Shown here one piece after another: positions 1 to 10,064 of a stretch of 64,000 nucleotides of DNA. This DNA is from an uncultured Marinobacter sp. GTDB taxonomy: Bacteria; Pseudomonadota; Gammaproteobacteria; Pseudomonadales; Oleiphilaceae. Each line of letters starts with the position of its first letter. Position 1 is the stretch's first letter. The translations under genes were made by a program, and so were the position numbers. A model generated the notes under the pieces. That model saw only the letters and a program-made list of their open reading frames with translations, made no database searches and had not been told where the DNA came from. The DNA lies in contig NZ_CAJXKQ010000015.1 in assembly GCF_913055835.1 (NCBI RefSeq), forward strand, positions 27,584 to 91,583. Direction: 5' to 3'.

Positions 1-135
1 CACATAGTGGTTCTCGGCAAGAACCCGGCCCAGTGCGTCGGCAAGGGCCACGGTTTCAATCTGCGCTACCACCGGGGCCTCTGACAACAGGTGGTCCAGG
101 GCATCTTCCAGTGGCGTGAGGTTTGGGTTTGCCAT
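1..135 (-). CDS. moeA: Molybdopterin molybdotransferase MoeA (N-terminal part only)
   Basis: The first 45 codons of a gene that runs off the left edge of the window. The start is the ATG at 135-133. The translation begins MANPNLTPLEDALDHLL and continues through a segment (ETVALADALGRVLAEN) typical of the MoeA N-terminus. MoeA inserts molybdate into adenylylated molybdopterin in the cytoplasm. It lies 34 nt downstream of moaB on the same strand, so the two probably share a transcript for molybdenum cofactor synthesis. A MoeA paralogue or fusion cannot be excluded from this short piece. Confidence 0.8.
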   Translation of the reverse strand, partial: MANPNLTPLEDALDHLLSEAPVVAQIETVALADALGRVLAENHYV

Positions 136-169
136 CAAATCCGAACTCCGATCAGGGTGTCTTCTCGCC

Positions 170-742
170 TCAGCGCTTGGCGCGCTGTCCAATCACTTCG
201 TTGAGTCGCTGCATGGGCTTTTCCGGTTTGCGAAGGACCAGCCCCGAGAAGTTACACGGTGTATGACGACTGTCCAACTGGCTGAGGAGAATGCCTTCCC
301 ATCCGGTCCGGCAGGCACCGGTTGAGCCGGGCAGGCAGAAAATGACCGTATGGTTTGCCATGCCCGCCATCGCCCGTGACTGGACCGTTGATGATCCGAT
401 CTCGGCGGCAGACAGACGGCGGAATTCCTCGCCGAAGCCCTCTACGGTTTTGTCCAGCAACGGCCTGATTGCCTCCGGTGTGCTGTCCCGTTCAAGCAGG
501 CCGGTGCCACCGGTAATGATCACGACATGCACCTGGGAATCGGCGATCCAGTTCGATACCAGTGCCCGCACCAGATACACGTCGTCAGGCAGAATCCGGC
601 GGGCAACGAGGTTGTGGCCAGTCGCAACCACGCTGTCCTCCAGGTATTGCCCGGACGTGTCCTGTTCAGGCCCACGGGTATCGGATACGGTCAGCAGGGC
701 AACGTTGAGGGGTTTCATTTCGGTACTGGGTATACTGCTCAT
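170..742 (-). CDS. moaB: Molybdenum cofactor biosynthesis protein MoaB (MogA/MoaB fold)
   Basis: A 190-aa protein of the MoaB/Mog family, the usual length for E. coli-type MoaB. Visible marks are the N-terminal strand LNVALLTVSDTR followed by DTSG (about residues 12-30) and the VIITGGTGLLERDSTPEAI segment (about 74-92), which is the molybdopterin-binding TGGTG motif. A second glycine-rich element, LPGSTGACRTGW, lies near residue 136. These enzymes bind or adenylylate molybdopterin before MoeA acts. The start is an ATG at 742. The downstream neighbour moeA supports the assignment. The leader upstream of this gene contains several hairpins (see findings). Confidence 0.92.
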   Translation of the reverse strand: MSSIPSTEMKPLNVALLTVSDTRGPEQDTSGQYLEDSVVATGHNLVARRILPDDVYLVRALVSNWIADSQVHVVIITGGTGLLERDSTPEAIRPLLDKTVEGFGEEFRRLSAAEIGSSTVQSRAMAGMANHTVIFCLPGSTGACRTGWEGILLSQLDSRHTPCNFSGLVLRKPEKPMQRLNEVIGQRAKR

Positions 743-1106
743 GGATGGGCTCCCGAATCCTGGAAAAATGGTTATACGCCAGTATCGCCATCACGGGCTT
801 CCAATGGAAGGGAGTAACCCATCAGGGGGAGGCGCCACAGGCCGGTTGTGGCTGGTTTGGCGTGAAATTGTCGTTAATTTGTGCAGTGCACTTGACATTC
901 GCCAGTCAGGTGGCCGATGATCCTCCTTGCCCGGCGAACGGTTGTTCCCACTCTCTGGCTTCAGTACCTTAATTCCGGACTCCATCTACACCGGTTGCTC
1001 CAACTGGCCAGCACCAAGCTCAGTGTTTTTTTACGATCAATACGTTCAGGGGCGCCCCTGTCATTCCAATACTCGTTTACTTCCATTCCTGAAAATCCAA
1101 CAAACT
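743..1106. other. Intergenic region between divergent moaB and rho
   Basis: This 364-nt gap has no convincing protein gene. On the minus strand it forms the moaB leader, with short inverted repeats at 798-803/805-810 and 835-839/847-851. On the plus strand it holds a probable rho promoter and a long rho leader of roughly 180 nt. No thioredoxin gene, which often precedes rho in this group, is present. Confidence 0.6.
892..921 (+). promoter_or_regulatory. Possible sigma-70 promoter of rho
   Basis: A perfect -35 hexamer TTGACA is at 892-897. With 18-bp spacing it is followed by GATGAT at 916-921, a weak -10. Transcription from here would give a leader of about 180 nt before the rho ATG at 1107. 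That would fit the long leaders through which rho autoregulates in E. coli (known for the family, not shown here). Confidence 0.35.
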
Positions 1107-2369
1107 ATGAATCTTACTGAACTCAAGCAGAAATCCGTGCCCGAATTGCTCGATATTGCGCAAGAAATGGGCCTCGATAACCTGGCTCGTTCGCGCAAAC
1201 AGGATGTGATCTTCACCATCCTGAAGAAGCACGCAAAAAGCGGCGAAGACATCTATGGCGACGGCGTACTGGAAATTCTGCAGGACGGCTTCGGCTTCCT
1301 CCGTTCCGCCGATGCCTCCTACCTGGCAGGGCCTGACGACATTTACGTCTCCCCCAGCCAGATCCGCCGTTTCAACCTGCGCACGGGCGACACGGTTGCC
1401 GGCAAGATTCGCCCGCCGAAAGACGGCGAGCGCTACTTTGCCTTGTTGAAAGTCAGCGAGATCAATTTCGACAAGCCGGACAACGCCCGTAACAAGATTC
1501 TCTTCGAGAACCTCACGCCGCTGTTCCCGGACGAGCGCCTCAAGCTTGAAGCCGGCAACGGCAGTACCGAGGATCTCTCCTCCCGGGTACTGGATCTGGT
1601 TGCACCCATCGGCAAGGGCCAGCGTGGCCTGATCGTTTCTCCGCCCAAGGCCGGTAAAACACTGCTCATGCAGAGCATTGCCCAGTCCATTACCCGCAAC
1701 AATCCTGAGTGCCATGTGATGGTGCTGTTGATTGACGAGCGCCCAGAGGAAGTGACCGAGATGCAGCGCACCGTGCGCGGCGAAGTCATCGCCTCCACCT
1801 TTGACGAGCCGCCCGCCCGTCACGTGCAGGTGGCCGAGATGGTGATTGAAAAGGCCAAGCGCCTGGTGGAGCACAAGAAGGACGTGGTCATCCTGTTGGA
1901 TTCCATCACCCGTTTGGCTCGTGCATACAACACGGTGATCCCGTCCTCAGGCAAGGTCCTGACCGGTGGTGTTGACGCCCACGCCCTGGAAAAACCCAAG
2001 CGTTTCTTCGGTGCGGCCCGTAACGTGGAAGAGGGCGGAAGCCTGACCATTCTTGCCACGGCGTTGGTCAACACCGGTTCCAAGATGGACGAGGTGATCT
2101 ACGAGGAGTTCAAGGGAACCGGCAACATGGAGATCCATCTGGATCGCAAGATTGCCGAGAAGCGGACCTATCCGGCCATCAACATTCGGAGCTCCGGCAC
2201 CCGCCGTGAGGATCTGCTGATGAGTGAGGCGGACATCCAGCGGGTCTGGATCCTGCGCAAGCTCCTGCACTCCATGGACGACGACACTGCCGCCATCGAG
2301 TTCCTGCTGGACAAGCTCAGGGACACCAAGACCAACGACGAGTTCTTCCAGTCCATGAAGCGTCGTTGA
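1107..2369 (+). CDS. rho: Transcription termination factor Rho
   Basis: A 420-aa hexameric RNA-dependent ATPase that terminates transcription, the same length class as E. coli Rho (419 aa). The N-terminal helical domain covers about residues 1-47. The cold-shock-like RNA-binding domain follows, with DGFGFLR at 60-66. Walker A is PPKAGKT at 179-185 and Walker B is in [16 protein letters not shown]. The ATG at 1107, giving [10 protein letters not shown], matches the family start. An open frame continues upstream in phase but has no Rho-like sequence. It stands alone, with a palindromic repeat rather than another gene immediately downstream. Confidence 0.98.
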   Translation: MNLTELKQKSVPELLDIAQEMGLDNLARSRKQDVIFTILKKHAKSGEDIYGDGVLEILQDGFGFLRSADASYLAGPDDIYVSPSQIRRFNLRTGDTVAGKIRPPKDGERYFALLKVSEINFDKPDNARNKILFENLTPLFPDERLKLEAGNGSTEDLSSRVLDLVAPIGKGQRGLIVSPPKAGKTLLMQSIAQSITRNNPECHVMVLLIDERPEEVTEMQRTVRGEVIASTFDEPPARHVQVAEMVIEKAKRLVEHKKDVVILLDSITRLARAYNTVIPSSGKVLTGGVDAHALEKPKRFFGAARNVEEGGSLTILATALVNTGSKMDEVIYEEFKGTGNMEIHLDRKIAEKRTYPAINIRSSGTRREDLLMSEADIQRVWILRKLLHSMDDDTAAIEFLLDKLRDTKTNDEFFQSMKRR

Positions 2370-2413
2370 TGTCTCTCCAATCAGAGCGCCTGGCGAATAA
2401 CTGGTGATCTGAA

Positions 2414-2524
2414 GAACGAGGTGGGGACCTGCTTTCCCAGACTGTGTCTTGCCATGGATGGCAAGACCAAGCCCCCAGGGATGGGTTCACGGCGTGTCTG
2501 GGAAAGCAGGTCCCCACCTTGTTC
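2414..2524. repeat. Long palindromic dispersed repeat (copy 1)
   Basis: Two 29-bp arms, 2414-2442 and 2496-2524, are reverse complements with one mismatch. They enclose a 53-bp centre. Inside the centre is a second hairpin, arms 2446-2453 and 2460-2467, around ATGGAT. A related element lies at the right end of the window (63913-64000). It has the same architecture and a similar centre ending in (T/C)AC(A/G)GCGTGTC, but different arm sequences. The element sits between rho and ubiD and could form a very stable hairpin in RNA from either strand. No T-tract follows, so a simple intrinsic terminator is not the obvious reading. Confidence 0.85.
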
Positions 2525-2593
2525 TAACTCCGAAAAAAGCAGTCCAGCGAACAAAGACCTCCGTAGTACTGGCATATCTGAACGGAGTAACCG

Positions 2594-4081
2594 ATGAAAT
2601 ACAACGACCTGCGAGACTTCATCGACCAGCTGGAGAAGCTGGGCGAGCTGAAACGGATCAGCGTTGAAGTCGACCCTCATCTGGAAATGACCGAAATCTG
2701 CGACCGTACTCTGCGGGCAGGTGGTCCTGCGTTGTTGTTTGAAAATCCCAAGGGCTATGACATGCCGGTACTGGCCAACCTGTTCGGGACACCGAAGCGG
2801 GTGGCGCTGGGTATGGGGCAGGATAACGTCACGGCCCTGCGGGACATCGGCAAGCTGCTGGCTTTTCTCAAGGAACCGGATCCCCCCAAGGGTTTCAAAG
2901 ATGCCATCGAAAAACTGCCGCTGTTCCGGCAGGTGATGCGCATGAGTCCCAAGGTACTTCGGTCCGCGCCCTGCCAGGATGTGGTTATCGAGAAAGACCA
3001 GGTGGATCTGTACCAGATTCCGGTGCAGCATTGTTGGCCTGGTGATGCCGGGCCCCTGGTGACCTGGCCGCTGGTGATTACTCGCGGGCCCCATAAGGAG
3101 CGCCAGAACCTGGGCATTTACCGGCAGCAGGTGATTGGCCGTAACCGTCTGATCATGCGCTGGCTGAGTCATCGGGGTGGCGCGCTGGATTTCCAGGAAT
3201 TCCAGAAAGCCAATCCGGGCCAGCCCTATCCTGTGGCTGTGGCCCTCGGCGCTGACCCGGCGACCATTCTCGGGGCGGTAACGCCGGTGCCCGATACCCT
3301 GTCAGAATATGCCTTTGCCGGTCTGCTGCGTGGCAGCCGGACCGAGTTGGTGAAGGCAGGTCTGAGTGATCTGCAGGTGCCAGCCAGTGCCGAGATTGTG
3401 CTCGAAGGCTTCATCTATCCGGATGACACGGCACCGGAGGGGCCGTTTGGCGATCACACCGGTTACTACAACGAAGTGGACCACTTTCCGGTGTTCACCG
3501 TAGAACGGATCACCCATCGCCGGGATCCGATCTACCACAGCACCTACACCGGTCGTCCACCCGATGAGCCGGCGATTCTCGGTGTGGCGCTGAACGAGGT
3601 CTTTATCCCGATTCTGCAAAAGCAGTTTCCGGAGATCGTGGATTTCTACCTGCCGCCAGAGGGCTGTTCCTACCGGCTTGCAGTGGTGACCATGAAGAAA
3701 CAGTACCCCGGCCATGCCAAACGGGTGATGATGGGGGTATGGTCGTTCCTGCGGCAGTTCATGTACACCAAGTTTGTGATTGTCACGGATGACGATGTGA
3801 ATGCCCGCAACTGGGAAGACGTAATCTGGGCGATTACTACCCGGATGGACCCCACCCGGGATACCACGCTGGTGGAGAATACGCCCATCGATTACCTGGA
3901 TTTCGCCTCGCCGGTCTCCGGACTGGGTTCCAAGATGGGTATGGATGCCACCAACAAGTGGCCTGGCGAAACCACCCGTGAGTGGGGCGAACCCATCACC
4001 ATGACAAACGACGTCAAGAAACGCGTCGACGAAATGTGGGATACCCTGGGCATTGAAAGTACGGCATCCCGCCCCGAGTGA
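2594..4081 (+). CDS. ubiD: 4-hydroxy-3-polyprenylbenzoate decarboxylase UbiD
   Basis: A 495-aa decarboxylase of ubiquinone biosynthesis that uses prenylated FMN made by UbiX. The N-terminus [20 protein letters not shown] and the segment [18 protein letters not shown] (around residue 277-294), which includes the catalytic glutamate region, are characteristic. Length matches E. coli UbiD (497 aa). The start ATG is preceded by GGAGT at a suitable distance. A ferredoxin-reductase gene overlaps or abuts the 3' end, an arrangement also seen in pseudomonads. ubiX is not in the window. Confidence 0.97.
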   Translation: MKYNDLRDFIDQLEKLGELKRISVEVDPHLEMTEICDRTLRAGGPALLFENPKGYDMPVLANLFGTPKRVALGMGQDNVTALRDIGKLLAFLKEPDPPKGFKDAIEKLPLFRQVMRMSPKVLRSAPCQDVVIEKDQVDLYQIPVQHCWPGDAGPLVTWPLVITRGPHKERQNLGIYRQQVIGRNRLIMRWLSHRGGALDFQEFQKANPGQPYPVAVALGADPATILGAVTPVPDTLSEYAFAGLLRGSRTELVKAGLSDLQVPASAEIVLEGFIYPDDTAPEGPFGDHTGYYNEVDHFPVFTVERITHRRDPIYHSTYTGRPPDEPAILGVALNEVFIPILQKQFPEIVDFYLPPEGCSYRLAVVTMKKQYPGHAKRVMMGVWSFLRQFMYTKFVIVTDDDVNARNWEDVIWAITTRMDPTRDTTLVENTPIDYLDFASPVSGLGSKMGMDATNKWPGETTREWGEPITMTNDVKKRVDEMWDTLGIESTASRPE

Positions 4082-5087
4082 TAAGGGCAGTAAACAACGG
4101 GCGGTGCGGCTTTTGCCCTCGGGTATTGCCTTCACAGCGGAACCCGGTGCAGATTTGCTCGGCGCTGCTGCACAAGTCGGCATTGATGTGCCCTCGGCCT
4201 GTCGCAATGGGGTATGTGAAATCTGCGAGGCCCGATTACTGGCCGGCAGTGCGCTAAATACCCGGAACCAACAGACTATAGAGGTCGGCGAGCGCTTGAT
4301 GATGTGCCGAAGTATCGCGCTCACGGACCTGGAACTGGAGATACCCGCCGTTATGGCAGCTGGAAACAATCAGCCTGGCAAGTTTCAGGCAAAAGTTGTG
4401 GACGTACGTTCCATCAGTCACGATGTCTATCGCGTTGAGCTGCAGCTTCCGCGGCGCCGGGAGTTGTCGTTTCATGCCGGGCAGTATCTGTCGGTCAACC
4501 TGCCCGATGCAGACCCCTGTTATTTTTCCATCGCCAGCAGCCCGTCGGCCCAGAATATCGAGTTGCATATCCAGGCGACCCCGGAATGGGTGTCCGCGCA
4601 AAAAGTCATTGATGCCCTGACGTCCGGTGGTGAAGTGACCGTTGAGCTGCCTCACGGCAAGGCGTGTCTGGCATCAGCGCCAACGAAGCCGTTGTTGCTG
4701 GTGGCCGCCGGCACCGGCTTTGCCCAGATGAAAAGCCTGGTGGATTACCTCCGTGAAACGTCCTACGATCAGCCGGTCAAGCTGTACTGGGGGGTGCGTC
4801 GGCATGAGGATATGTATCTTCGCGCCCTGGCACAGCAGTGGCAGGACGAGTGGCCGCGCTTCACCTTCCTGCCGGTAGTGGGAGATGACGAAGACAATGA
4901 CTGGGCCGGCCATCACGATCAGCTGGTTCGAGCGGTTCTCGCTTCCGGTATGGACTGGGAGAATGTGGAGGTCCACGCCAGCGGTTCGCCTACCATGGTG
5001 TACACGCTGATGGATGCGTTGGTAGAGGCGGGTTTGCCCGAGGCTGCGTTCTTTTCTGACGTGCTGGAGTACGCGCCAAGGACCTGA
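4053..5087 (+). CDS. 2Fe-2S ferredoxin/flavin reductase fusion (CDP-6-deoxy-delta-3,4-glucoseen reductase-like)
   Basis: A 344-aa electron-transfer protein. The N-terminal plant-type ferredoxin domain (about 20-105) has CRNGVCEIC and a later cysteine in LMMC, giving four 2Fe-2S ligands. The C-terminal part is an FNR-like reductase, with FAD-binding YFSIASSP (about 155-162) and a NAD-binding [10 protein letters not shown] (about 223-232). The first possible start is TTG at 4053, overlapping ubiD by 29 nt. A GTG at 4104 is an alternative, giving about 327 aa. The family name comes from sugar biosynthesis enzymes. The position behind ubiD suggests electron supply to another process, which I cannot identify. 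Confidence 0.85.
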   Translation: MKVRHPAPSDKGSKQRAVRLLPSGIAFTAEPGADLLGAAAQVGIDVPSACRNGVCEICEARLLAGSALNTRNQQTIEVGERLMMCRSIALTDLELEIPAVMAAGNNQPGKFQAKVVDVRSISHDVYRVELQLPRRRELSFHAGQYLSVNLPDADPCYFSIASSPSAQNIELHIQATPEWVSAQKVIDALTSGGEVTVELPHGKACLASAPTKPLLLVAAGTGFAQMKSLVDYLRETSYDQPVKLYWGVRRHEDMYLRALAQQWQDEWPRFTFLPVVGDDEDNDWAGHHDQLVRAVLASGMDWENVEVHASGSPTMVYTLMDALVEAGLPEAAFFSDVLEYAPRT

Positions 5088-5088
5088 A

Positions 5089-6330
5089 TCAGGCCCTCGG
5101 CATCGGCAGTTCCGGCAGCCCGTTATCCTTGGCCAGTCCCTGCATCAGCAGTTTGACGCTGGCCTCTTCCTCGCCCATGTGGGCATTCAGTCGGCTCAGC
5201 TCCGCCAATGCTTCCCGGCTTCGCTTGAGCCGCAGGCTGGTTTCAAAATATTCCCGGGCCTTGCCCCAGAGTTCGTTGCGCAGGCTCAGCCGGCCGAGGG
5301 CCAGCAAGAGTTCGGGATTGTTCGGTCGGTCTTTCAGCCATTGTTCCGCCAGTAATAATTGCTCATCCGGCTTCTGGCCTTTCACCCGCCCGTACAGGTT
5401 GATTAGCTCATCACTCCAGTGATTGCGCAGCACCTTGCGCAACAGGGTTTCGGTCTGAGCCTCGTCGCCAAGGCTGGCCAGCAGGCGAGCGTAGTCCCGG
5501 ATGGTGTATTCATCGCGACGCAGGAAGCCCGGCAGTTCGTCCCAGAGCCTGGTAAGCGGTTCCAGCGATGCGTCAGGGTCCTGTTTCTGCTGGCGCCGGC
5601 AATCCTCAGCGGCACGCTCCAGCAGGTTGTGCCACACCTGGCGCTCGAGATCATTGAGCTCCGCTTCCGGAAGCACGCTGCGCTTTCGCAGTTCGGGCAA
5701 TAACCTGGACAATTCGCGCCAGTCTTCCAGGCGCAGGTAGGTGTTCTTCAGCAGCTTCAGAACAAACGGGTGATGGGGCGACTGCTTGCGCAGGCGAACC
5801 AGAGTGGCCAGGGCCTGCTCCAGCCGGTTGCCGGCCAGTTGCAGTTGGGCCTGGGTGATGCCGACGGCCATGTCGGAACCGGGGGTGCTGTCGAAAGCCT
5901 TGCGCAGCAATTCATCCACGGCCTCATGATCACCGGATTCGAATGACGCCTGGGCAGCGGCCAGGTAGTTGATCAGGGGTGTGTCGGCATGGCTGGCGGA
6001 GGATGTAAGCAGTTTGCGGGCCCGGGGCCAGTTGCCCTCGGCCAGCGCCAGAAGCCCCTGGGTGGTCCGCCGCCGGGCGCGACGTTCGTTGCCACGGGCT
6101 ATCCAGCCAGCCACCAGGCCGGTGCTGGTTCTGAGCCTGCGGATAAGGTTGATGGTCAGGACAGTCAGGACAATCAGGGCAACGATTACACCCAGACCAA
6201 CCCAGAAATTGGTTTCGATCAGGTAGTGGCCCAGGCTAATCCGGATGTACCCCAGATCATACTGCAACCCGAGGGACAGGCCGGTGCCGATCAACAGCGC
6301 CAGCAGGACGATCAGTAACAGGCGAATCAT
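5089..6330 (-). CDS. hemY: HemY, TPR protein of heme biosynthesis cluster
   Basis: A 413-aa inner-membrane protein with two N-terminal membrane segments (about residues 3-20 and 42-63), followed by a HemY-N region and TPR-like helical repeats to the C-terminus. This matches gammaproteobacterial HemY, which is distinct from the protoporphyrinogen oxidase also called HemY. Its exact role is unsettled; it is linked to late heme steps or their coordination. It overlaps hemX by 4 nt (ATGA at 6330-6327), so translation is probably coupled. It ends convergently 1 nt from the preceding plus-strand gene. Confidence 0.92.
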   Translation of the reverse strand: MIRLLLIVLLALLIGTGLSLGLQYDLGYIRISLGHYLIETNFWVGLGVIVALIVLTVLTINLIRRLRTSTGLVAGWIARGNERRARRRTTQGLLALAEGNWPRARKLLTSSASHADTPLINYLAAAQASFESGDHEAVDELLRKAFDSTPGSDMAVGITQAQLQLAGNRLEQALATLVRLRKQSPHHPFVLKLLKNTYLRLEDWRELSRLLPELRKRSVLPEAELNDLERQVWHNLLERAAEDCRRQQKQDPDASLEPLTRLWDELPGFLRRDEYTIRDYARLLASLGDEAQTETLLRKVLRNHWSDELINLYGRVKGQKPDEQLLLAEQWLKDRPNNPELLLALGRLSLRNELWGKAREYFETSLRLKRSREALAELSRLNAHMGEEEASVKLLMQGLAKDNGLPELPMPRA

Positions 6331-7451
6331 GAATCATCGCCTCCATTGCCAGCGCCGGTGTTTTCCTCATCATTGCCGTTATTGGCATTGAGGCGCCCGG
6401 CCAGCCGCTCCTTGAGCAGGTCCAGGGACTGGCTGATATCCGGCAGCTCCGGATCCACGTTTTTCTCTGCCAGCTCCGCCAGGGTGTCACTCAGCGCTGC
6501 GACCCGGGGATTGCTGGCGTTGTACCAGTCATCAATGGTGGTCCTGGCCTTGGTCAACGCTCGCTCATAAAGCGGCTGATTACCCCGCAATACCGCCATT
6601 TCGGCCTCTTCCAGCATGAGCTGGAGGTTGAGTCTGGCATAGGCGCTCTGGTCCGGGGACAGCAGGGGTTTTACCGGCTCGTCCATGCGACGCACAACCA
6701 CCACCTGCATCAGGGTGGATTTCACCTTGTTCCAGGCCTGCGCCAGTGCTCCGGGCTCGCCGCCGGCCTCGGAGTCCTCTTCCGCTCCGGCGTTCACGAT
6801 AAAGCCGGGCGCATTTTCGCTGATCAGGGCCTGGTCGGTGAGCTGGTGAATGCTGTCGATGGCCGCTTCCAGCTTCAGGTAGAGACCGGTCCGGTCCACG
6901 CCGGTCAGGCCCTTGAGCGCGAGGATTTCACGGGCCAGCTGCTGGCGAACCGGGTAGACCCCGATGTCGTCGGATTCGGCCAGCACTTCATCAGCCGCTT
7001 CCAGGGCCGACATGGCGCCGCGAATGTCTTTTTCGATCATCAACCGCTGGTTGGCAATGCGCAGCAGGTATTCCGCCTCGGCCAGCAGCCAGTCGGTGCG
7101 CGTGCGGTTTCCGGCTTCCAGCAGTTCACGGGCATTGTGGTCGATCTGGCGCTGCTGGGTGGCAATCAGTTCCCGCTGGCTTGCCAGCTTCTCTTCCAGG
7201 GATTGCAGGCGCTGGCTCTGCTGGCTGCCCCGGTCGCCATAAAGATCTTCAAGCTGCGCGGTGTCCTGTTGCAGGCTCTGGAGGGTCTGCATCACGGCCT
7301 GATGGTTGTTCCACTGTTGCCAGCTCCAGAGCGCCAGGGCAACTGCGATGATCAGGGCGAGAATGGCGACCAGCCATACCGGCCAGAGTTTCTGGCGAGC
7401 GGGCGGTTCCTTGGAAACGGTTGCGGGCAGTTGATTCGTTGTCTCTGTCAC
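6327..7451 (-). CDS. hemX: HemX, membrane protein of the heme operon
   Basis: A 374-aa protein. A single transmembrane helix (about 25-45, LWPVWLVAILALIIAVALAL) follows a short cytoplasmic N-terminus. A long coiled-coil/helical periplasmic part contains repeated Q/R/L-rich heptads (about 50-110). It is often annotated as uroporphyrinogen-III C-methyltransferase, but no SAM-binding motif is visible, so that enzymatic label is doubtful. The C-terminus is rich in N, E and G and looks disordered. The start is GTG at 7451, 8 nt downstream of hemD. Confidence 0.9.
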   Translation of the reverse strand: MTETTNQLPATVSKEPPARQKLWPVWLVAILALIIAVALALWSWQQWNNHQAVMQTLQSLQQDTAQLEDLYGDRGSQQSQRLQSLEEKLASQRELIATQQRQIDHNARELLEAGNRTRTDWLLAEAEYLLRIANQRLMIEKDIRGAMSALEAADEVLAESDDIGVYPVRQQLAREILALKGLTGVDRTGLYLKLEAAIDSIHQLTDQALISENAPGFIVNAGAEEDSEAGGEPGALAQAWNKVKSTLMQVVVVRRMDEPVKPLLSPDQSAYARLNLQLMLEEAEMAVLRGNQPLYERALTKARTTIDDWYNASNPRVAALSDTLAELAEKNVDPELPDISQSLDLLKERLAGRLNANNGNDEENTGAGNGGDDS

Positions 7452-7459
7452 GGGCGTCC

Positions 7460-8269
7460 TTACTTGGCTTTTCCGGAGCCACCGTCCCGGCCGGCAAGTT
7501 GCGCTGCAACCGTGGCCACGATGTCGTTATCGGCAAGGCTTCCTGGTATACACGGATTTTGGAATCCCGCTGCCCGGGCCTGTTCGGCAACCCGATCTGC
7601 GGGAACAATCAATAACCTATCGTATAGATTATGGCCGCTATTCGCACATAGTGCGATGAGATTGTTCAAGGTTTCTCCAGACAGCGCGACGATGGCTTCC
7701 GGAGCAAAGGTGTCGAGGCTTGCACGGATCAGCTCCGGAGAGTAGTCCGGGCGAGACCGGCGATACAGGGGCAGGAGGGTAACCCGGGCGCCCCGGGATT
7801 CGAGCGTTTCCCGAATGAGTTCTCTCCCGGTTTCGCCCCGGACGAGCAGAACCTTCTCACCCTGGAGGTTTTGCAGTGACGGCAGTGCCAGCAGCGCTTC
7901 GCTGGTCCAGCCCTCGGGGGGACGGCGTGGACTGAGCCCGTGCTCTGCAAGCACCGCCGCCGTTCCAGCCCCCACGCCATACCAGCGGATGCCCATCGGC
8001 AGCTGGGGCCACCAGGTATCCACCTCTTCGAGCAAGAGGCGGGCGGCGAAAGGGCTGACGGCGATTACATGGGAGAATTCATCCAGGCTCAGAATAAGAG
8101 TGCGGCGCTCGGGCGTTTCCGGCAGAGGTTCCCGGTCAATCAGAGGCAGAATCTTTACATCGGCGCCGGCCGAACGAAACCGGTTCGCCAGACGAGAGGC
8201 CTCAGGTTCGGGCCGGCAGATCAGGATTCGCCGGCCGTTCAGGTCGGGTTCAGGTGGGTGTGTGGCCAT
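7460..8269 (-). CDS. hemD: Uroporphyrinogen-III synthase HemD
   Basis: A 269-aa two-lobed cytoplasmic enzyme that closes and isomerises hydroxymethylbilane to uroporphyrinogen III. Supporting features are the N-terminal [13 protein letters not shown] strand, the hinge region and the C-terminal lobe, with [15 protein letters not shown] near residue 205. Sequence conservation in HemD is generally low, so context matters: it overlaps hemC by 20 nt and precedes hemX. I chose the ATG at 8269. An upstream in-frame extension lies inside hemC and has no HemD character. Confidence 0.92.
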   Translation of the reverse strand: MATHPPEPDLNGRRILICRPEPEASRLANRFRSAGADVKILPLIDREPLPETPERRTLILSLDEFSHVIAVSPFAARLLLEEVDTWWPQLPMGIRWYGVGAGTAAVLAEHGLSPRRPPEGWTSEALLALPSLQNLQGEKVLLVRGETGRELIRETLESRGARVTLLPLYRRSRPDYSPELIRASLDTFAPEAIVALSGETLNNLIALCANSGHNLYDRLLIVPADRVAEQARAAGFQNPCIPGSLADNDIVATVAAQLAGRDGGSGKAK

Positions 8270-9191
8270 AGATTTCAGCCAGCACCTTGTCGGCTCCGAG
8301 AGCCAGTAGATCCTCGGCCAGTTCCCGGCCGAGGCGTTCGCCTTCGGCCCTCGGCGCACGGCCTTCCACCCGGAAGATCTGGGTGCCATCCACGGCGCCC
8401 ACCAGGCCTCTCAGCCAGATCGTATCGTCGTCCTCAAGCAGCGCGTAGGCCGCGATTGGCACCTGACAACCGCCCTCCAGCCGACGGTTCAGAGCCCTTT
8501 CGGCGGTGACGCGATCCCAGGTGTCTTTGTGCTTCAGGGGTTCAAGCATGGTCAGCAGATCCTGGTCATCCACCCGGCATTCAATGCCCAGGGCGCCCTG
8601 GCCAACAGCCGGCAGTGAGACGGTGTCCGGCAGGCAGTAGCGAATCCGGTCGTGAAAGCCCAGACGCTTCAGGCCGGAGCTGGCCAGCACAATGGCCTCG
8701 TACTCGCCGGCATCCAGCTTGGCCAGCCGGGTATTGACGTTACCGCGCAGCACGCGAATTTCCAGGTCCGGACGATAGGCCCGAAGCTGGGCCTCGCGGC
8801 GCAGGCTGGCGGTGCCAACCACGGCACCATGGGGCAGGGCGTCAACATTGTCATAATGGTTGCTGACAAAGGCGTCGGTCGGGTCTTCGCGCTCACAGAT
8901 AGCTACCAGCCCCAGGCCTTCCGGAAATTCCATGGGTACGTCTTTCATGGAATGCACGGCCAGATCGGCCCGGCCGTCCAGCATGGCTTCTTCCAGTTCC
9001 TTGACGAACAGGCCCTTGCCGCCGATCTTGGCCAGGGGCACGTCCAGAATCTTGTCACCCTGGGTCTTTATCTTGACCAGTTCCACGGTGATGTTGTCGT
9101 GCAGCCTTTCCAGTTCGGCCTTGATGAATTCCGCCTGCCACAGCGCCAGTGCGCTGCTGCGGGTTGCAATGCGAAGGGTACGTTTGGACAT
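8250..9191 (-). CDS. hemC: Porphobilinogen deaminase (hydroxymethylbilane synthase) HemC
   Basis: A 313-aa enzyme that polymerises four porphobilinogens, the typical length. It begins [20 protein letters not shown]. It contains [18 protein letters not shown], the VHSMKDVP segment (catalytic aspartate region) and the cofactor-attachment loop [10 protein letters not shown] with its cysteine. The start ATG at 9191 matches the family N-terminus; the in-frame upstream stretch does not. It is the first heme gene of the hemCDXY run and lies 94 nt downstream of algR, as in pseudomonads. Confidence 0.97.
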   Translation of the reverse strand: MSKRTLRIATRSSALALWQAEFIKAELERLHDNITVELVKIKTQGDKILDVPLAKIGGKGLFVKELEEAMLDGRADLAVHSMKDVPMEFPEGLGLVAICEREDPTDAFVSNHYDNVDALPHGAVVGTASLRREAQLRAYRPDLEIRVLRGNVNTRLAKLDAGEYEAIVLASSGLKRLGFHDRIRYCLPDTVSLPAVGQGALGIECRVDDQDLLTMLEPLKHKDTWDRVTAERALNRRLEGGCQVPIAAYALLEDDDTIWLRGLVGAVDGTQIFRVEGRAPRAEGERLGRELAEDLLALGADKVLAEIYGHTPT

Positions 9192-9285
9192 GACACTCAC
9201 TGTCGGTTCGAAAAAAATGTCCGCCAAGGTTACCTTGTGGCGGCAGAAAAGTCCCGCGGCTACCACCTTTGGGAGCGCCGGGGGT

Positions 9286-10035
9286 TCAGCCGGGCTGGTG
9301 CTCCTGAAGCCACTGGCGCACGTTGCTGGCATGGCGGCGGCTGACCGGCAGCTCGCCCCGGCCGTCCCTCAGAGCGACCAGGTTGTGGCCATCCGGCGTC
9401 CGTCTCAGTGCCTGGATAAAGCGGACCCCCACCAGGGTGTTCCGGTGGATTCTGAGTAGAATGCTGGGGTAGCTGTTTTCCAGTTCCTTCAGCGTGTAGT
9501 CACACACGGTTTCACCCCAGGCATGGTGGATGGTGACGTACTTCTGATCCGCCTCGCAGTAGAGGATTTCCGACAGATCGATCAGCTCGGTGCCCCGGTG
9601 GGTGCGCACTGCCAGTTGCTCCTGGCTTTGGGCAGCTTGGCCGTTCAGTGCCTGCAGCTGTACCCGGTTGACCCTGCCGGCCCGGGCCAGGGCATCTGCC
9701 AATGCCTCCTTGCGAACCGGTTTGAGCAGGTAGGCAATGGCCTGCACGTCGAAAGCCTGGATGGCGTAATGGTCGTAGGCGGTGCAGAAAATCAGGGCGG
9801 GTGGATTTGCCAGCTGGCTCAGACGGCTGGCAGCCTCCATGCCGTCCATGCCAGGCATGCGGATGTCCAGCAACAGGATGTCCGGCTCGAGTTCTGCAAC
9901 CTGTTTCAATGAGCTATCGCCGTCGACCGCCTCACCACAGACCCGATACCCCGGGAGCGCCTCCACCAAACGGCGGATGCGTTCCCGGGCCAGGGGTTCG
10001 TCATCGACGATCAGGACAGTGCGGGCATCAGTCAT
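9286..10035 (-). CDS. algR: LytTR-type response regulator, AlgR-like
   Basis: A 249-aa DNA-binding response regulator. The receiver domain (1-120) has the acidic pair DD at 11-12, phospho-acceptor D57 in LLLDIRMPG and the conserved lysine in LLKPV. The C-terminal LytTR domain covers about 140-245, with the phrase [15 protein letters not shown]. The same order algZ-algR-hemC-hemD in Pseudomonas aeruginosa, where AlgR controls type IV pili and alginate, supports the name. Whether it controls the same targets here is inference, although pilT is present 50 kb away. Confidence 0.9.
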   Translation of the reverse strand: MTDARTVLIVDDEPLARERIRRLVEALPGYRVCGEAVDGDSSLKQVAELEPDILLLDIRMPGMDGMEAASRLSQLANPPALIFCTAYDHYAIQAFDVQAIAYLLKPVRKEALADALARAGRVNRVQLQALNGQAAQSQEQLAVRTHRGTELIDLSEILYCEADQKYVTIHHAWGETVCDYTLKELENSYPSILLRIHRNTLVGVRFIQALRRTPDGHNLVALRDGRGELPVSRRHASNVRQWLQEHQPG

Positions 10036-10064
10036 GGCGGGTCTCGATTCTCTTGGTCATGAGT

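Noticed and set aside
291..920. Plus-strand open frames of up to 209 codons opposite moaB
   Set aside because: They overlap a well-supported gene on the other strand, have no recognisable motif and no good ribosome-binding site.
6327..7451. HemX as an active uroporphyrinogen-III methyltransferase
   Set aside because: No SAM-binding motif is visible; the common annotation seems inherited from old naming.
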